Below the pieces are notes generated by a model, which was given only the letters and a program-made list of their open reading frames with translations, ran no database searches and was not told where the DNA came from. Shown one piece after another: positions 8,637-18,826 of a stretch of DNA of 64,000 bases. The DNA is from Vulgatibacter sp035565615 (lineage in GTDB: Bacteria; Myxococcota; Myxococcia; Myxococcales; Vulgatibacteraceae), in assembly GCA_035565615.1 (NCBI GenBank), contig DATMSB010000125.1:9559-73558 (forward strand). Reading direction: 5' to 3'. Each line of letters opens with the position of its first letter. Position 1 is the stretch's first letter. The position numbers were made by a program, and so were the translations under genes.

Positions 8637-10018
8637 ATGATGGGGCCTGACCGCGCCTTGAAAAGCGAGTCCCTTCGTGGCTTGGTCGGAGGGGCGGATG
8701 GCGCGGGGACGACGATGAAGAGCACGAGCACCACGCCGGAGGCGCTCCGAGCATCGGAGCAGGACGGTGTGCGCCTCGCCGACGCCCACAGGCGCGCGGA
8801 GGAGCTGCGCATGCTCCTGGACGTCGGCCGCGCCATCACCGGCACCCTCGATCTCGAGGAGGTCTTGGACGTTTCCGCGGGGATCCTCGCCGAGCTGGTG
8901 GACGCGTCCAACTCCTTCATCATGCTCCACGACGAGCGCAACGACGAGCTGCGCGGCGCCGGCTGCTCCAACTTGGGCTGGCGGGAGGCGTTCCGCCACG
9001 TCCGCCTCCCTCTCTCCGGCCCGTCGATCGCCGCGCAGGCGGTCCGGGAGCGGGCGCCGGTGGCGGTGGACGACGTGAGCGTGACCATCCACGCCCGGAG
9101 CGTCCGCACCTGGATGTACGGCGAGAAGAGCCTCCTCGCGGTCCCCCTCCTCGTCCGAGACTCCCCGATCGGCTGCATCATCGTCGACGACGTCCGCGTG
9201 CCCAGGGCGTGGGGCGAGGCGGAGATCGAGCGCGTCACCCTCATCGCCCACCAGATCGCCATCGCGATCGCCAACGCCCGGCTCTACGACGACCTTCGCC
9301 GCACCTACGCCAAGGTCGCCCAGGCGCAGGAGGCGCTGGTGAAGCGGGAGCGCCTGGCGGCGCTCGGCGAGCTGGCCGCCGTGGTGGCCCACGAGGTGCG
9401 CAACCCCCTCGGCGTGATGTTCAACTCGCTGGCGTCGCTCTCGCGGCTGGTCCCGCTGAAGGGCGACGCGAAGGTCCTCTTCGACATCGTGGGAGAGGAG
9501 GCCGAGCGGCTGGATCGCATCGTCCGGGATCTGCTCGACTTCGCCCGCCCGAACCCGCCCTCCCTCGCCACGCGCCCGCTCGGTCCCCTGCTCGCCGAGG
9601 CCCTGGAGGCCACGACGCGCGACGCCTCCCAGGTCCGAGGCGTCCTCGAGGTCGATCCGGAACTCCACGAGATCCCGCTCGACGAGCGGATGATCCGGCA
9701 GGCGCTCCTCAACCTCTTCTCCAACGGCGTGCAGGCCATGCCGAAGGGTGGCGAGCTGAAGGTCGCCGCCAGGCTCGTCTCGGAGGACGACGAGCCCTGG
9801 GTTCGGGTGGACGTCGCGGACCGCGGCGGAGGCATCGCCCCGGAGTTCGCCGAGCGGATCTTCCAGCCCTTCTTCACGACCAAGGCGACGGGCACGGGCC
9901 TGGGCCTCGCGGTGGTGAAGCGGGTGATCGAGGGCCACCGGGGCCGGATCGACTTCGAGAGCACCCCCGGGGAAGGGACCACCTTCACCCTGCTTCTTCC
10001 CGCGCGAGAGGAGGACCG

Positions 10019-10022
<4 letters not shown>
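8637..10022 (+). CDS. GAF-domain sensor histidine kinase
   Basis: 461 residues from ATG 8637; ATG 8715 (435 residues) is an equally possible start. No membrane segment is evident, so it is a soluble kinase. A GAF domain occupies about residues 60-215. The dimerisation H-box AHEVRNPLG places the phospho-accepting His at residue 252. The ATPase shows the N box (NLFSNGVQAM), G1 (DRGGGIAPE), F box (FFTTK) and G2 (GTGLGLAVV). Its stop overlaps the start of the NtrC-type regulator (ATGA), so the two form a classic two-component pair. The GAF ligand is unknown. Confidence 0.92.
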
Positions 10023-11422
<1,400 letters not shown>

Positions 11423-11447
11423 TCCCGCGGCGACGGCGCGCGCCCAA

Positions 11448-11475
11448 TGCAAAAATGCAATCCGACCTTGCAAGG
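11448..11475. promoter_or_regulatory. Candidate enhancer sites for a sigma-54 activator
   Basis: Two TGCAA copies (11448-11452, 11456-11460) and a perfect 10-base palindrome CCTTGCAAGG (11466-11475) sit 150-175 bases upstream of the sigma-54 promoter. That spacing is usual for NtrC-type enhancers. The repeated TGCAA core in otherwise GC-rich DNA is the only support. Confidence 0.4.
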
Positions 11476-11623
11476 GTGAAATCCGCGGCGCCACCCGCCG
11501 CGGATCGGCCCGCGCCCCTCGCCCCGCGACGAACGGAAAGGCGACCATCGAACCGCGCGGAAACCGGGCCCTGGAGGCCGTTTCGCCGCACCTGCTCCCG
11601 GAGCGCACGAAATGCTGGACAAG

Positions 11624-11639
11624 TGGCACGCGCTCTGCA
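11624..11639 (+). promoter_or_regulatory. Sigma-54 (-24/-12) promoter
   Basis: TGGCACG, then four bases, then CTGCA: the -24 block matches the consensus fully and the -12 block differs by one base. GG (11625-11626) and GC (11637-11638) are separated by exactly ten bases. Transcription should begin near 11650. The site follows an NtrC-family gene. Confidence 0.75.
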
Positions 11640-11649
11640 AATCATACGG

Positions 11650-11767
11650 GCGAAGCTCAGGCGCCAGGAAGTTGGTCGGTCCCCCCCCCCGCCACTCCGT
11701 TCGGTGCCGGGCTTCACCCCTGAGTGGGCTCAGCAGTCCCCCCCACTGCTGAGCCCGCTCTTTTTTT
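11650..11767 (+). ncRNA. Candidate sigma-54-dependent small RNA (about 118 nt)
   Basis: The span from the predicted sigma-54 start to the end of a strong intrinsic terminator contains no credible reading frame with a ribosome site. It includes a run of ten or more C (around 11681-11690). The 3' half is the 16-base-pair terminator hairpin with a C7 loop and a T7 tail. Alternatively this is an attenuated leader for the receiver gene at 12054. The ends are predicted, not observed. Confidence 0.5.
11722..11767 (+). terminator. Strong rho-independent terminator
   Basis: A 16-base-pair stem with one G-U pair (11722-11737 with 11745-11760) closes a loop of seven C and runs straight into seven T (11761-11767). 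It is the clearest intrinsic terminator in the window and is 300 bases past the NtrC-type gene, so it more likely ends a separate short transcript. Confidence 0.9.
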
Positions 11768-12053
11768 CGCGAGCCTCCCGCCCGCCTTCCCCGACGCCTC
11801 CGCCGCCCAAGCCCCCCTCCTCGCAACTGGCGCCGGCGTCCGGACGCCGGCTGCGAGCCCCCCGTTTCCCCCCGGGTCCCCACCCCTCGAGATTCGTAGC
11901 GGTCGCTTCACCACCTGGGACGCACGAGGCGAGAAAGTTCCTGCAACCCAACGGACGATTCCTGCGAAGGGTCCGGCCGGTGGCCCGGCCGATGCAAGAA
12001 GCTGTGAGAATCCTCGCGTGCGCGCCGGCCCTCGGCCGGCGGTCGGGAGCGCC
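11768..12053. other. Non-coding stretch with an 18-bp perfect palindrome
   Basis: No convincing gene lies here; the frame continuous with the receiver gene codes only Pro/Ala-rich low complexity. It holds a perfect 18-base palindrome (11833-11850, CCGGCGTCC and its complement), flanked by a further CTCGCA/TGCGAG pair. A 7-bp GC stem with a 3-base loop (12024-12040) sits directly before the ribosome site of the receiver gene. The first could be an operator or hairpin, the second could limit translation. Confidence 0.45.
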
Positions 12054-12431
12054 TTGAGCTCGGTTCCGCCATCGGTGCTGCTCGTCGACGACGACGCCAA
12101 TTTCCGGCGGGCCCTCGCGATCGCGCTGCGTCTGGACGGCCTGGAGGTGGGAGAGGCGACGACGGCGGCGGAGGCCCGCGGCGCCCTGGCCTCGCGCCGC
12201 TTCACCGCGGTGCTGGTCGATCTGATGCTTCAGGACGGAGAGGCGCACGCGCTATTGGAGCGCCTCTGCCTCGGCTCCGATTCCCGGCTCGCGATCGCCT
12301 GCAGCCCCCACCCAGAGGCGCTGGCGGCGGCCCGGGATCGGATCCCCGGCGTCGCGCCCCTGCGCAAGCCCTTCCCCTCCGCCGAGCTGCGGCGCCTCAT
12401 CGAGACCGGCGGCCCGTCCGGCGGCAGGTGA
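12054..12431 (+). CDS. Single-domain response regulator (receiver only)
   Basis: 125 residues from TTG 12054, supported by GGGAG a few bases before; the frame stays open upstream to 11724 but only as low-complexity sequence. The receiver has the acidic pocket D12-D14, phospho-accepting D56 (VLVDLML), a Ser in the Thr/Ser position (ACS) and the conserved Lys in LRKPF. No output domain follows. Such proteins act as phosphate relays or by binding partners. The GAF kinase two genes upstream is a possible phospho-donor. Confidence 0.8.
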   Translation: MSSVPPSVLLVDDDANFRRALAIALRLDGLEVGEATTAAEARGALASRRFTAVLVDLMLQDGEAHALLERLCLGSDSRLAIACSPHPEALAAARDRIPGVAPLRKPFPSAELRRLIETGGPSGGR

Positions 12432-12594
12432 TCTCCGCGGGCGGGCGACGTGCCCCGCCCCCCGGGTCGAGCGACGAGCGCCGCGTGCGTCGGGGTCCAT
12501 ACGTCCGCCGCGCCGCGGCCATCGTAGACCCAGCTCGGCGCGCCGGATCCACTGCGCCCGCGCCGCCACCGCGTCTTTCCCGGAGACGAACGAA

Positions 12595-12624
12595 GGCCGG
12601 CCCCGAAAAGCGAAGGGACCGGCC
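12595..12624 (-). terminator. Terminator-like hairpin after nuoN
   Basis: Ten-base stem (12595-12604 with 12615-12624, one G-U pair) around a 10-base loop, 31 bases after the nuoN stop on the minus strand, followed by TTCGTTCG. The T content is low, so termination may be partial. Confidence 0.55.
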
Positions 12625-12654
12625 TCCATCTGCGCGGACGGCGGAAGCCGCGCC

Positions 12655-14157
12655 TCAGCCTCCCAGGGCCAGCGACGAGAGCTGCGCGGCGTCGCCGATG
12701 AGGCTGGGGAGGACGCCGAGCGCCACCGTCCCGATGGCCGCGGCGATCAGCGCCACCGCCATGGACATGTGCGGCGCGGGGAGCTCGCCGACCGACTCCA
12801 CGGGGTCGCGCATGTACATGTAGACCACCACGCGGAGGTAGTAGTAGATGCCCAGGAGGCTGGTGAGGATACCCGCCACCGCCAGGCCGTAGAGCTCGGC
12901 GTCGATCGCGGCGCGGAAGACGTAGAGCTTCCCCACGAACCCCGCGGTCGGCGGGATGCCCGCCAGCGACACCATGAAGAGCGACATCGCGAAGGCGAGC
13001 GCGGGGCGCTTGCGGGCGAGGCCGGCGAAGCGATCGAGGTCCCAGGTCATGGGTCCCTCGCCGTCGAGGCGCTCGAGGGCCGCCACCACCGCGAAGGCGC
13101 CGACGCCGGTGACCGTGTAGGCCGCCAGGTAGTAGAGGATGCCCTCGGTGGCCACCGCACGGGAGGCGCCGGCCGCCGCCGCGGCGACGCCGAGGAGGAC
13201 GTAGCCCGCGTGGGCGATCGAGGAGTACGCGAGGAGGCGCTTGACGCTGCGCTGGGGCACGGCGAGGAAGTTGCCGACCAGCATGGTCACCATCGCGAGG
13301 ACGGCGACCACGTTGCCCCAGCCGGCCTCCAGGCTGGCGAGCCCCTCGCCGCCGAAGCCCACCGTGAGCACGCGCACGAGCGAGGCGAAGGCGGCTGCCT
13401 TCACCCCCACCGCCATGAACGCGGTGACGGGGGTGGGCGAGCCCTCGTACACGTCGGGGGTCCACATGTGGAAGGGGGCCGCGGCCACCTTGAAGAAGAA
13501 GCCCACCGCCACCAGGGCGAGCCCGGCGAGGAGGAGCACCCCGCCGTCCGCCGCCTGGGCGATCTCGGCCAGGGCGGTCTTGCCGCCGGTGGCGCCGTAC
13601 ACCAGCGCCGCGCCGTAGAGGTAGATGGCCGTCGAGAAGGCCCCCAGGATGAAGTACTTGAACGCGGCCTCGGCGGGCTTCACCCCCCGGCGCATGTAGG
13701 CGGCCAGCGCGTAGGTCGAGACACTCATGATCTCGATCGCGACGAAGATGAGGAGGAGGTCGGTCCCCATGGCGAGGAGCGACATGCCGGCGGCGCCGAA
13801 GAGGGCCAGGGCGTAGAACTCGCCGCGATCCGCGTTGCGCGCCTGGAGGAAGGCGCCGGCCACCAGCGCGGAGAGGGCGAGGCCGGCGCAGACCGTCAGC
13901 GTGATGAAGGTGCCGAACCGATCGGCCACAGCGAACGCCGCCCTCCCCTCGACCGCCAGGATCGGGTGCGGATCCATGGCGAGCATCGGCAGCGCCGCCG
14001 CCGCGGCGATCGCCGCCACCGCGACGGTGAACCACGCCTGATAGCCGCGCTTGCCCGAGTCCTGGAAGACCTCGAGCATGAGGAGCACCAGTCCGCCCAG
14101 CGTCAACACCAGCACGGGCGCGAGGGCGAGCAGGTCGATTGTGGAGTACGAAGGCAT
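12655..14157 (-). CDS. nuoN: NADH-quinone oxidoreductase subunit N
   Basis: 500 residues, the usual length. One of three antiporter-like membrane subunits of respiratory complex I, taking part in proton pumping. The sequence is hydrophobic throughout with about 14 membrane segments. Family signatures visible include the central AEAAFKYFILGAFSTAIYL stretch with its key Lys, and LAYSSIAHAGYVLLG. It is the last gene of the nuoE-F-J-K-L-M-N run, 39 bases after nuoM, and is followed by a hairpin. Confidence 0.96.
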   Translation of the reverse strand: MPSYSTIDLLALAPVLVLTLGGLVLLMLEVFQDSGKRGYQAWFTVAVAAIAAAAALPMLAMDPHPILAVEGRAAFAVADRFGTFITLTVCAGLALSALVAGAFLQARNADRGEFYALALFGAAGMSLLAMGTDLLLIFVAIEIMSVSTYALAAYMRRGVKPAEAAFKYFILGAFSTAIYLYGAALVYGATGGKTALAEIAQAADGGVLLLAGLALVAVGFFFKVAAAPFHMWTPDVYEGSPTPVTAFMAVGVKAAAFASLVRVLTVGFGGEGLASLEAGWGNVVAVLAMVTMLVGNFLAVPQRSVKRLLAYSSIAHAGYVLLGVAAAAAGASRAVATEGILYYLAAYTVTGVGAFAVVAALERLDGEGPMTWDLDRFAGLARKRPALAFAMSLFMVSLAGIPPTAGFVGKLYVFRAAIDAELYGLAVAGILTSLLGIYYYLRVVVYMYMRDPVESVGELPAPHMSMAVALIAAAIGTVALGVLPSLIGDAAQLSSLALGG

Positions 14158-14196
14158 CTTCAGTTCTTTCCCTAGCTGATTTCCGGCTGCCTGGGC

Positions 14197-15954
14197 TTAC
14201 GGAGTCGTCCGGGGTCTCGCGGGCGGTTCGGGTCGGGCCGCCCCTTCGGCCCCCCCGGCCTCGCGCGCCTTCTTGAAGGCCTCGAGCCGCTGCAGCGTCT
14301 CCAGGCTCAACACCGGACGGCGCGTCGGGGGCAGGGTCCCGGCGTCCACCCGCGGCGGCGCCGTGACCTGGGCGGTGGGGGTCGGCGCAGGCGGCTTTGC
14401 CGCGGCCGCCACCGCGGTGGTGGAGGAGACGGGGTCGCCGGCGAGGGCGGGGTTCGCCCGCTCGAGGTGGGCGACGAAGCGGTCGACGGACGGCGCCGCG
14501 ATCCGCAGGAACGGGGTCGGGTACAGGCCCATCACCACGATGAGGGCGACCAGCGGGGAGAGGATCGCCCACTCCCGCACGGTGAGGTCGCGGACGTGCC
14601 GGTTCTCCTCGACGCGCACGGGGCCGTGCCAGATCCGCTGGTACATCCAGAGCATGTAGACCGCCCCCAGCACCACGCCGGAGGTGGCGAACACGCCCCA
14701 CCAGATCGAGCTCGGGACCTTGGAGACGAAGGTGCCGGAGAGGATCAGGAACTCGCCGACGAAGCCGTTCGTACCCGGGAGGCCGATCGAGGAGAGGGTT
14801 ACGACGAGCCAGATCGCCGCGAAGGCGGGGACAACCTTGGCGAGCCCGCCGTAGTCGCTGATGAGGCGGGTGTGGCGACGCTCGTAGATCATGCCGATGA
14901 GCAGGAAGAGCGCGCCGGTGGAGACGCCGTGGTTGAGCATCTGGTACACCGCGCCGGTGGTGCCCGCCGTGGTGAAGGCGGTGAGGCCCAGCATCACGAA
15001 GCCGAGGTGGGCCACGGAGGAGTAGGCGACCAGCTTCTTCATGTCCCGCTGGGCCATGCACATGAACGAGCCGTAGACGATCCCGATCACGGACAGGGCG
15101 AGGATGAGCCAGCGAAGCTCGAAGGTCGCCTCCGGGAAGAAGGGGAAGGCGAAGCGGTAGAAGCCGTAGGTGCCCATCTTGAGGAGCACGCCGGCGAGGA
15201 CGACCGAGCCGGGCGCCGGCGCCTGCACGTGGGCGTCGGGCAGCCACGTGTGGACCGGGAACATCGGGACCTTCACCGCGAACGCGATGGCGAACGCGAG
15301 GAAGAGCCAGAACTGCGCCTGGGGCGCGATCTCCAGGGCGAGGAACGCGGCGTAGTCGAAGGAGCGCTCGCCGCCGTCTGCTCCGGTGAGCCAGTACATG
15401 TACAGGATGGCGATCAGCATCAGCAGCGAACCGACCATCGTGTAGACGAAGAACTTCACCGCGGCGTAGATGCGGTTCTCCGAGCCCCAGACCCCGATGA
15501 TGAGGAACATCGGGATGAGCATCAGCTCCCAGAAGACGTAGAACAGCACCAGGTCGAGGGCGACGAAGGCCCCGAGCATGGCCGTCTCCAGGACGAGGGC
15601 GGCGACCGCGAACTCCTTCGCCCGCTTGTCGATCGTGGTCTTCGCGGAGGCGATCACGATCGGCATGAGGAAGGTCGTGAGGAGGATCAGCAGCAGCGAC
15701 ACGCCGTCGACGCCGACGTGGTAGCCGATCCCCGCCGACTTCACCCACGGTACGTTGGTCTCGAGCTGGAACTGGGCGGTCGACGAGACGTCGAAGCTGC
15801 CGAGCAGCCCGAGGCTCGCGCCGAAGGTCAGGATCGACGTCCAGAAGGCGATGCCGCGCCCGAGCTTCCCGTCGGGCGCGAACATCACCACCGCCGCGCC
15901 GAGGAGCGGCAGGAACGTGACGATCGAGAGGAGGTTGTGGAAGGCGGCACCCAC
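14197..15954 (-). CDS. nuoM: NADH-quinone oxidoreductase subunit M with C-terminal Pro/Ala tail
   Basis: 585 residues. Membrane proton-pumping subunit of complex I. Signatures include the conserved Glu/Lys stretches around AFAVKVPMFPVHTWLPDAH and KKLVAYSSVAHLGFVMLG. The last 75 or so residues are a hydrophilic Pro/Ala/Arg-rich extension after the final membrane helix, making the protein longer than the usual 500-510. A Leu/Lys-rich helix (ETLQRLEAFKKAREA) sits in that tail. The gene lies between nuoL and nuoN with short gaps. Confidence 0.95.
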   Translation of the reverse strand: MGAAFHNLLSIVTFLPLLGAAVVMFAPDGKLGRGIAFWTSILTFGASLGLLGSFDVSSTAQFQLETNVPWVKSAGIGYHVGVDGVSLLLILLTTFLMPIVIASAKTTIDKRAKEFAVAALVLETAMLGAFVALDLVLFYVFWELMLIPMFLIIGVWGSENRIYAAVKFFVYTMVGSLLMLIAILYMYWLTGADGGERSFDYAAFLALEIAPQAQFWLFLAFAIAFAVKVPMFPVHTWLPDAHVQAPAPGSVVLAGVLLKMGTYGFYRFAFPFFPEATFELRWLILALSVIGIVYGSFMCMAQRDMKKLVAYSSVAHLGFVMLGLTAFTTAGTTGAVYQMLNHGVSTGALFLLIGMIYERRHTRLISDYGGLAKVVPAFAAIWLVVTLSSIGLPGTNGFVGEFLILSGTFVSKVPSSIWWGVFATSGVVLGAVYMLWMYQRIWHGPVRVEENRHVRDLTVREWAILSPLVALIVVMGLYPTPFLRIAAPSVDRFVAHLERANPALAGDPVSSTTAVAAAAKPPAPTPTAQVTAPPRVDAGTLPPTRRPVLSLETLQRLEAFKKAREAGGAEGAARPEPPARPRTTP

Positions 15955-15967
15955 GTCGTCTGTGCTC

Positions 15968-17977
15968 CTAGAAGAGGAAGACCCAGAGGACCGCCACAGC
16001 GGACACCGCCATCACGACGGCGTAGCGCTGCACGTTCCCATCCTGGAAGTAGCGGAAGAGCTGCGCGGTCCAACCCGAGAGCACCGCGGTCCCGTTCACC
16101 AACAGCCGGTCGATCGCGAAGCTGTCGACCACCTGCCACAGCACCCGGGCGAACCCCTTGAGCGGACGCACCACCACCGCGTCGTAGAACTCGTCCACGT
16201 AGAACTTGTTCGCGAAGGCGGCGTAGAGGCCCGGCGCCCTCTCGGCGACGAGGGCCGGCTTGCCCTTGCCGGGGCCGAGGTAGAGGTACCAGGCGATCCC
16301 GAAGCCGACGAGGGCGATCGCCAGCGCGATCAGGTAGCCGGGCAGCATGGCCGCGAAGTCGTGCGCCGGCGCCGGGGGCACCGCGACGCCGAGCTCGGCG
16401 GCCGCCAGCTCGGTCACCCGGCGCAGGTTGGCCTCCGCCGGCGCGAACACGACGCGGAGGAAGCGCTCGAACCGGGCGCCGTTCGCGAGGGGGAGGCCCC
16501 ACACGGCGGCCCCCACCGCGAGGCCCGAGAGCACCCAGAGCGGACCGGTCATGGCCGGGCCGGACTCGTGGGCGCGGTGATCCTTCATCCCGCGGCGCTC
16601 ACCGTTGAAGGTGAGGTTGAACATCCGCCACATGTAGAAGGAGGTGGAGAGCGCGGCGATCAGGCCGAGGACGTACGCCACGGTCGGCACCCAGGAGAAC
16701 CACAGGTTCGGGTTCGCGTGGGCGGCGTGGAGGATCGCGTCCTTGGAGAAGAAGCCGGAGAGCGGGAGCACGCCGGTGATCGCAATGGTGGAGATCCCGA
16801 ACGTGGCCCAGGTGTGCCACATCTCCTTGCGCAGCCCGCCGAAGAGCCGGATGTCGGTCTGGTCCTTCATGCCGTGCATGACGGAGCCCGCGCCGAGGAA
16901 GAGGCACGCCTTGAAGAAGGCGTGGGTCACCAGGTGGTAGATCGCGGCCCACCAAGCCCCGACGCCCACGCCGATGAACATGAAGCCGAGCTGGGAGACG
17001 GTGGAGTAGGCGAGGACCTTCTTGATGTCGTTCTGCGCGTACGCCATCAGCGCCGCGAAGACGGCCGTGGCCGCGCCCACGATTGCCACGGTCGCCATGG
17101 CGCCCGGCGCGTAGACGTAGAGGAACGACAGCCGGGCGATCATGTACACGCCGGCGGTCACCATGGTGGCCGCGTGGATCAGGGCCGAGACCGGGGTCGG
17201 GCCGGCCATCGCGTCGGGGAGCCAGACATAGAGCGGGATCTGCGCGCTCTTGCCCGTGGCGCCCACGAAGAGGAGGAGGCACGCCAGGGTGAGGGCGGCC
17301 GTGAGGGTCCAGCCGGCGAAGACCCCGCCCTGCAGGACCGCGGAGGGGACCAGGTTCGCGGCCGCGACCTGCAGCTCGGCGAAGTCGATGGTCCCGAAGA
17401 GGGCGACCACGGCGAAGATGCCCAGCAGGAAGCCGAAGTCGCCGATGCGGTTGACGACGAACGCCTTGCGCCCCGCGTAGGCCTTCTCGTCGTCGGTGTA
17501 CCAGAAGCCGATGAGCAGGTACGACGCGAGCCCCACGCCCTCCCAGCCCACGAACATCACGAGGAGGTTCGAGCCGAGGACCAGGGTGGCCATCGCCGCC
17601 ACGAAGAGGTTCAGGTAGGCGAAGTACCGCCAGTACCCCTCGTCGTGGCTCATGTACTCGGTGGAGAAGAGGTGGATCAGGAAGCCCACCCCGGTCACCA
17701 CGCAGATCAGCGTCGCCGAGAGGCGGTCCACCGACAGCGCCATCTCCACGGGCACCTCGCCGATGGTGAACCAGTGCCACCACAGCTCCGAGATCCGCTC
17801 CGCGCCGCCGAACGACACGTTCCACAGCGCGATCGCCGAGACCACGAACGCGCCGAAGACCGCGCCGAGGGCGACGATGTGGACGTTGCCGCGGCCGAGA
17901 CGCTTGCCGAGCAGTCCGTTGATCGCCGCGCCGATCAAGGGCAGCAGGATGATCCAGTGAAGCGCTTGGGGGTTCAT
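15968..17977 (-). CDS. nuoL: NADH-quinone oxidoreductase subunit L
   Basis: 669 residues, somewhat longer than the 610-620 of enteric NuoL. The largest antiporter-like subunit of complex I, whose C-terminal helix runs along the membrane arm. Visible signatures are GWEGVGLASYLLIGFW, the HAATMVTAGVYMIARLS block and KKVLAYSTVSQLGFMFIG. The start ATG 17977 follows nuoK by 16 bases; nuoM begins 14 bases after its stop. Confidence 0.96.
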   Translation of the reverse strand: MNPQALHWIILLPLIGAAINGLLGKRLGRGNVHIVALGAVFGAFVVSAIALWNVSFGGAERISELWWHWFTIGEVPVEMALSVDRLSATLICVVTGVGFLIHLFSTEYMSHDEGYWRYFAYLNLFVAAMATLVLGSNLLVMFVGWEGVGLASYLLIGFWYTDDEKAYAGRKAFVVNRIGDFGFLLGIFAVVALFGTIDFAELQVAAANLVPSAVLQGGVFAGWTLTAALTLACLLLFVGATGKSAQIPLYVWLPDAMAGPTPVSALIHAATMVTAGVYMIARLSFLYVYAPGAMATVAIVGAATAVFAALMAYAQNDIKKVLAYSTVSQLGFMFIGVGVGAWWAAIYHLVTHAFFKACLFLGAGSVMHGMKDQTDIRLFGGLRKEMWHTWATFGISTIAITGVLPLSGFFSKDAILHAAHANPNLWFSWVPTVAYVLGLIAALSTSFYMWRMFNLTFNGERRGMKDHRAHESGPAMTGPLWVLSGLAVGAAVWGLPLANGARFERFLRVVFAPAEANLRRVTELAAAELGVAVPPAPAHDFAAMLPGYLIALAIALVGFGIAWYLYLGPGKGKPALVAERAPGLYAAFANKFYVDEFYDAVVVRPLKGFARVLWQVVDSFAIDRLLVNGTAVLSGWTAQLFRYFQDGNVQRYAVVMAVSAVAVLWVFLF

Positions 17978-17993
17978 TCGATGCGGCTCCCCT

Positions 17994-18302
17994 TCAGTAC
18001 TTGAGCGCGTCGACTTCGTCGACGTTGATGGTCTTCCGGCTGCGGAACACGGCGATCATGATGGCCAGGCCGATCGCCGCCTCGGCGGCCGCCACGGCGA
18101 TCACGAAAAAGGCGATCGCGTGGCCCTCCTGCACGCCGTGGGCGCGGCTGAAGGCGAGGAACGTGAGGTTGGCGGCGTTGAGCATCAGCTCGACGCCCAT
18201 GAATACGACGAGCGCGTTGCGCCGCACCAGCACCGCGGCGAAGCCCACGGCGAAAAGGGACGAGGCGAGCGCGAGATAATGAGCGAGGGGTACGGTTGCC
18301 AT
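17994..18302 (-). CDS. nuoK: NADH-quinone oxidoreductase subunit K
   Basis: 102 residues, three membrane helices, the family's usual size. Both conserved membrane glutamates are present: GVELMLNAANL in the second helix and AAAEAAIGLAI in the third. They belong to the proton path of complex I. The start ATG 18302 lies two bases after the nuoJ stop; longer frames reading upstream are shadows of nuoJ. Confidence 0.96.
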   Translation of the reverse strand: MATVPLAHYLALASSLFAVGFAAVLVRRNALVVFMGVELMLNAANLTFLAFSRAHGVQEGHAIAFFVIAVAAAEAAIGLAIMIAVFRSRKTINVDEVDALKY

Positions 18303-18304
18303 CG

Positions 18305-18826
18305 CTAGATCTTTGCCTTGGCCACCACCACCGCGCCCACGATCGCCGCGAGCAGGAGGATGGAGGTCGCCTCGAACGGGAGGATGAACTGGGTGAAGAG
18401 GAGCCGGCCCACCGTCGCCACCTGGCCGAACCCCTCGGGGAGCGTCGCGGGCATCGCCTCGGGCAGGTGCTGGAACACCATCCAGGACACGCACCAGAAG
18501 GCCACCGCGCTGCCGCCGCCCACCAGGGTGCCCACCGAGATCCGGGGCATCTCCAGGTCGGCCTCGCCCAGGTTCAGCAGCATCACCACGAAGAGGAAGA
18601 GCACCATGATGGCGCCCGCGTACACGATGATCTGCAGGGCGGCGATCAGCTCCGCCGAGAGGAGCACGTAGAGGCCCGACAAGCCGAAGAAGGTGAGCAC
18701 CAGGCTCATGGCGGCGTAGATCGGGTTGCGCGAGAGGATCATGGAGAGCGCCCCGCCCACCGTGAGGATGGCGAGCGGGTAGAAGACCCACGCCTCGGAG
18801 ACGAGCACGCCAAGAAGAGGTGTCAC
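18305..18826 (-). CDS. nuoJ: NADH-quinone oxidoreductase subunit J
   Basis: 173 residues from GTG 18826, which overlaps the nuoF stop by four bases (GTGA). Five membrane helices; the third carries IIVYAGAIMVLFLFVVML, the signature of subunit J with the pi-bulge helix. It directly follows nuoF, so the peripheral-arm subunit G and the connecting subunits H and I are missing from this place. Confidence 0.95.
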   Translation of the reverse strand: MTPLLGVLVSEAWVFYPLAILTVGGALSMILSRNPIYAAMSLVLTFFGLSGLYVLLSAELIAALQIIVYAGAIMVLFLFVVMLLNLGEADLEMPRISVGTLVGGGSAVAFWCVSWMVFQHLPEAMPATLPEGFGQVATVGRLLFTQFILPFEATSILLLAAIVGAVVVAKAKI

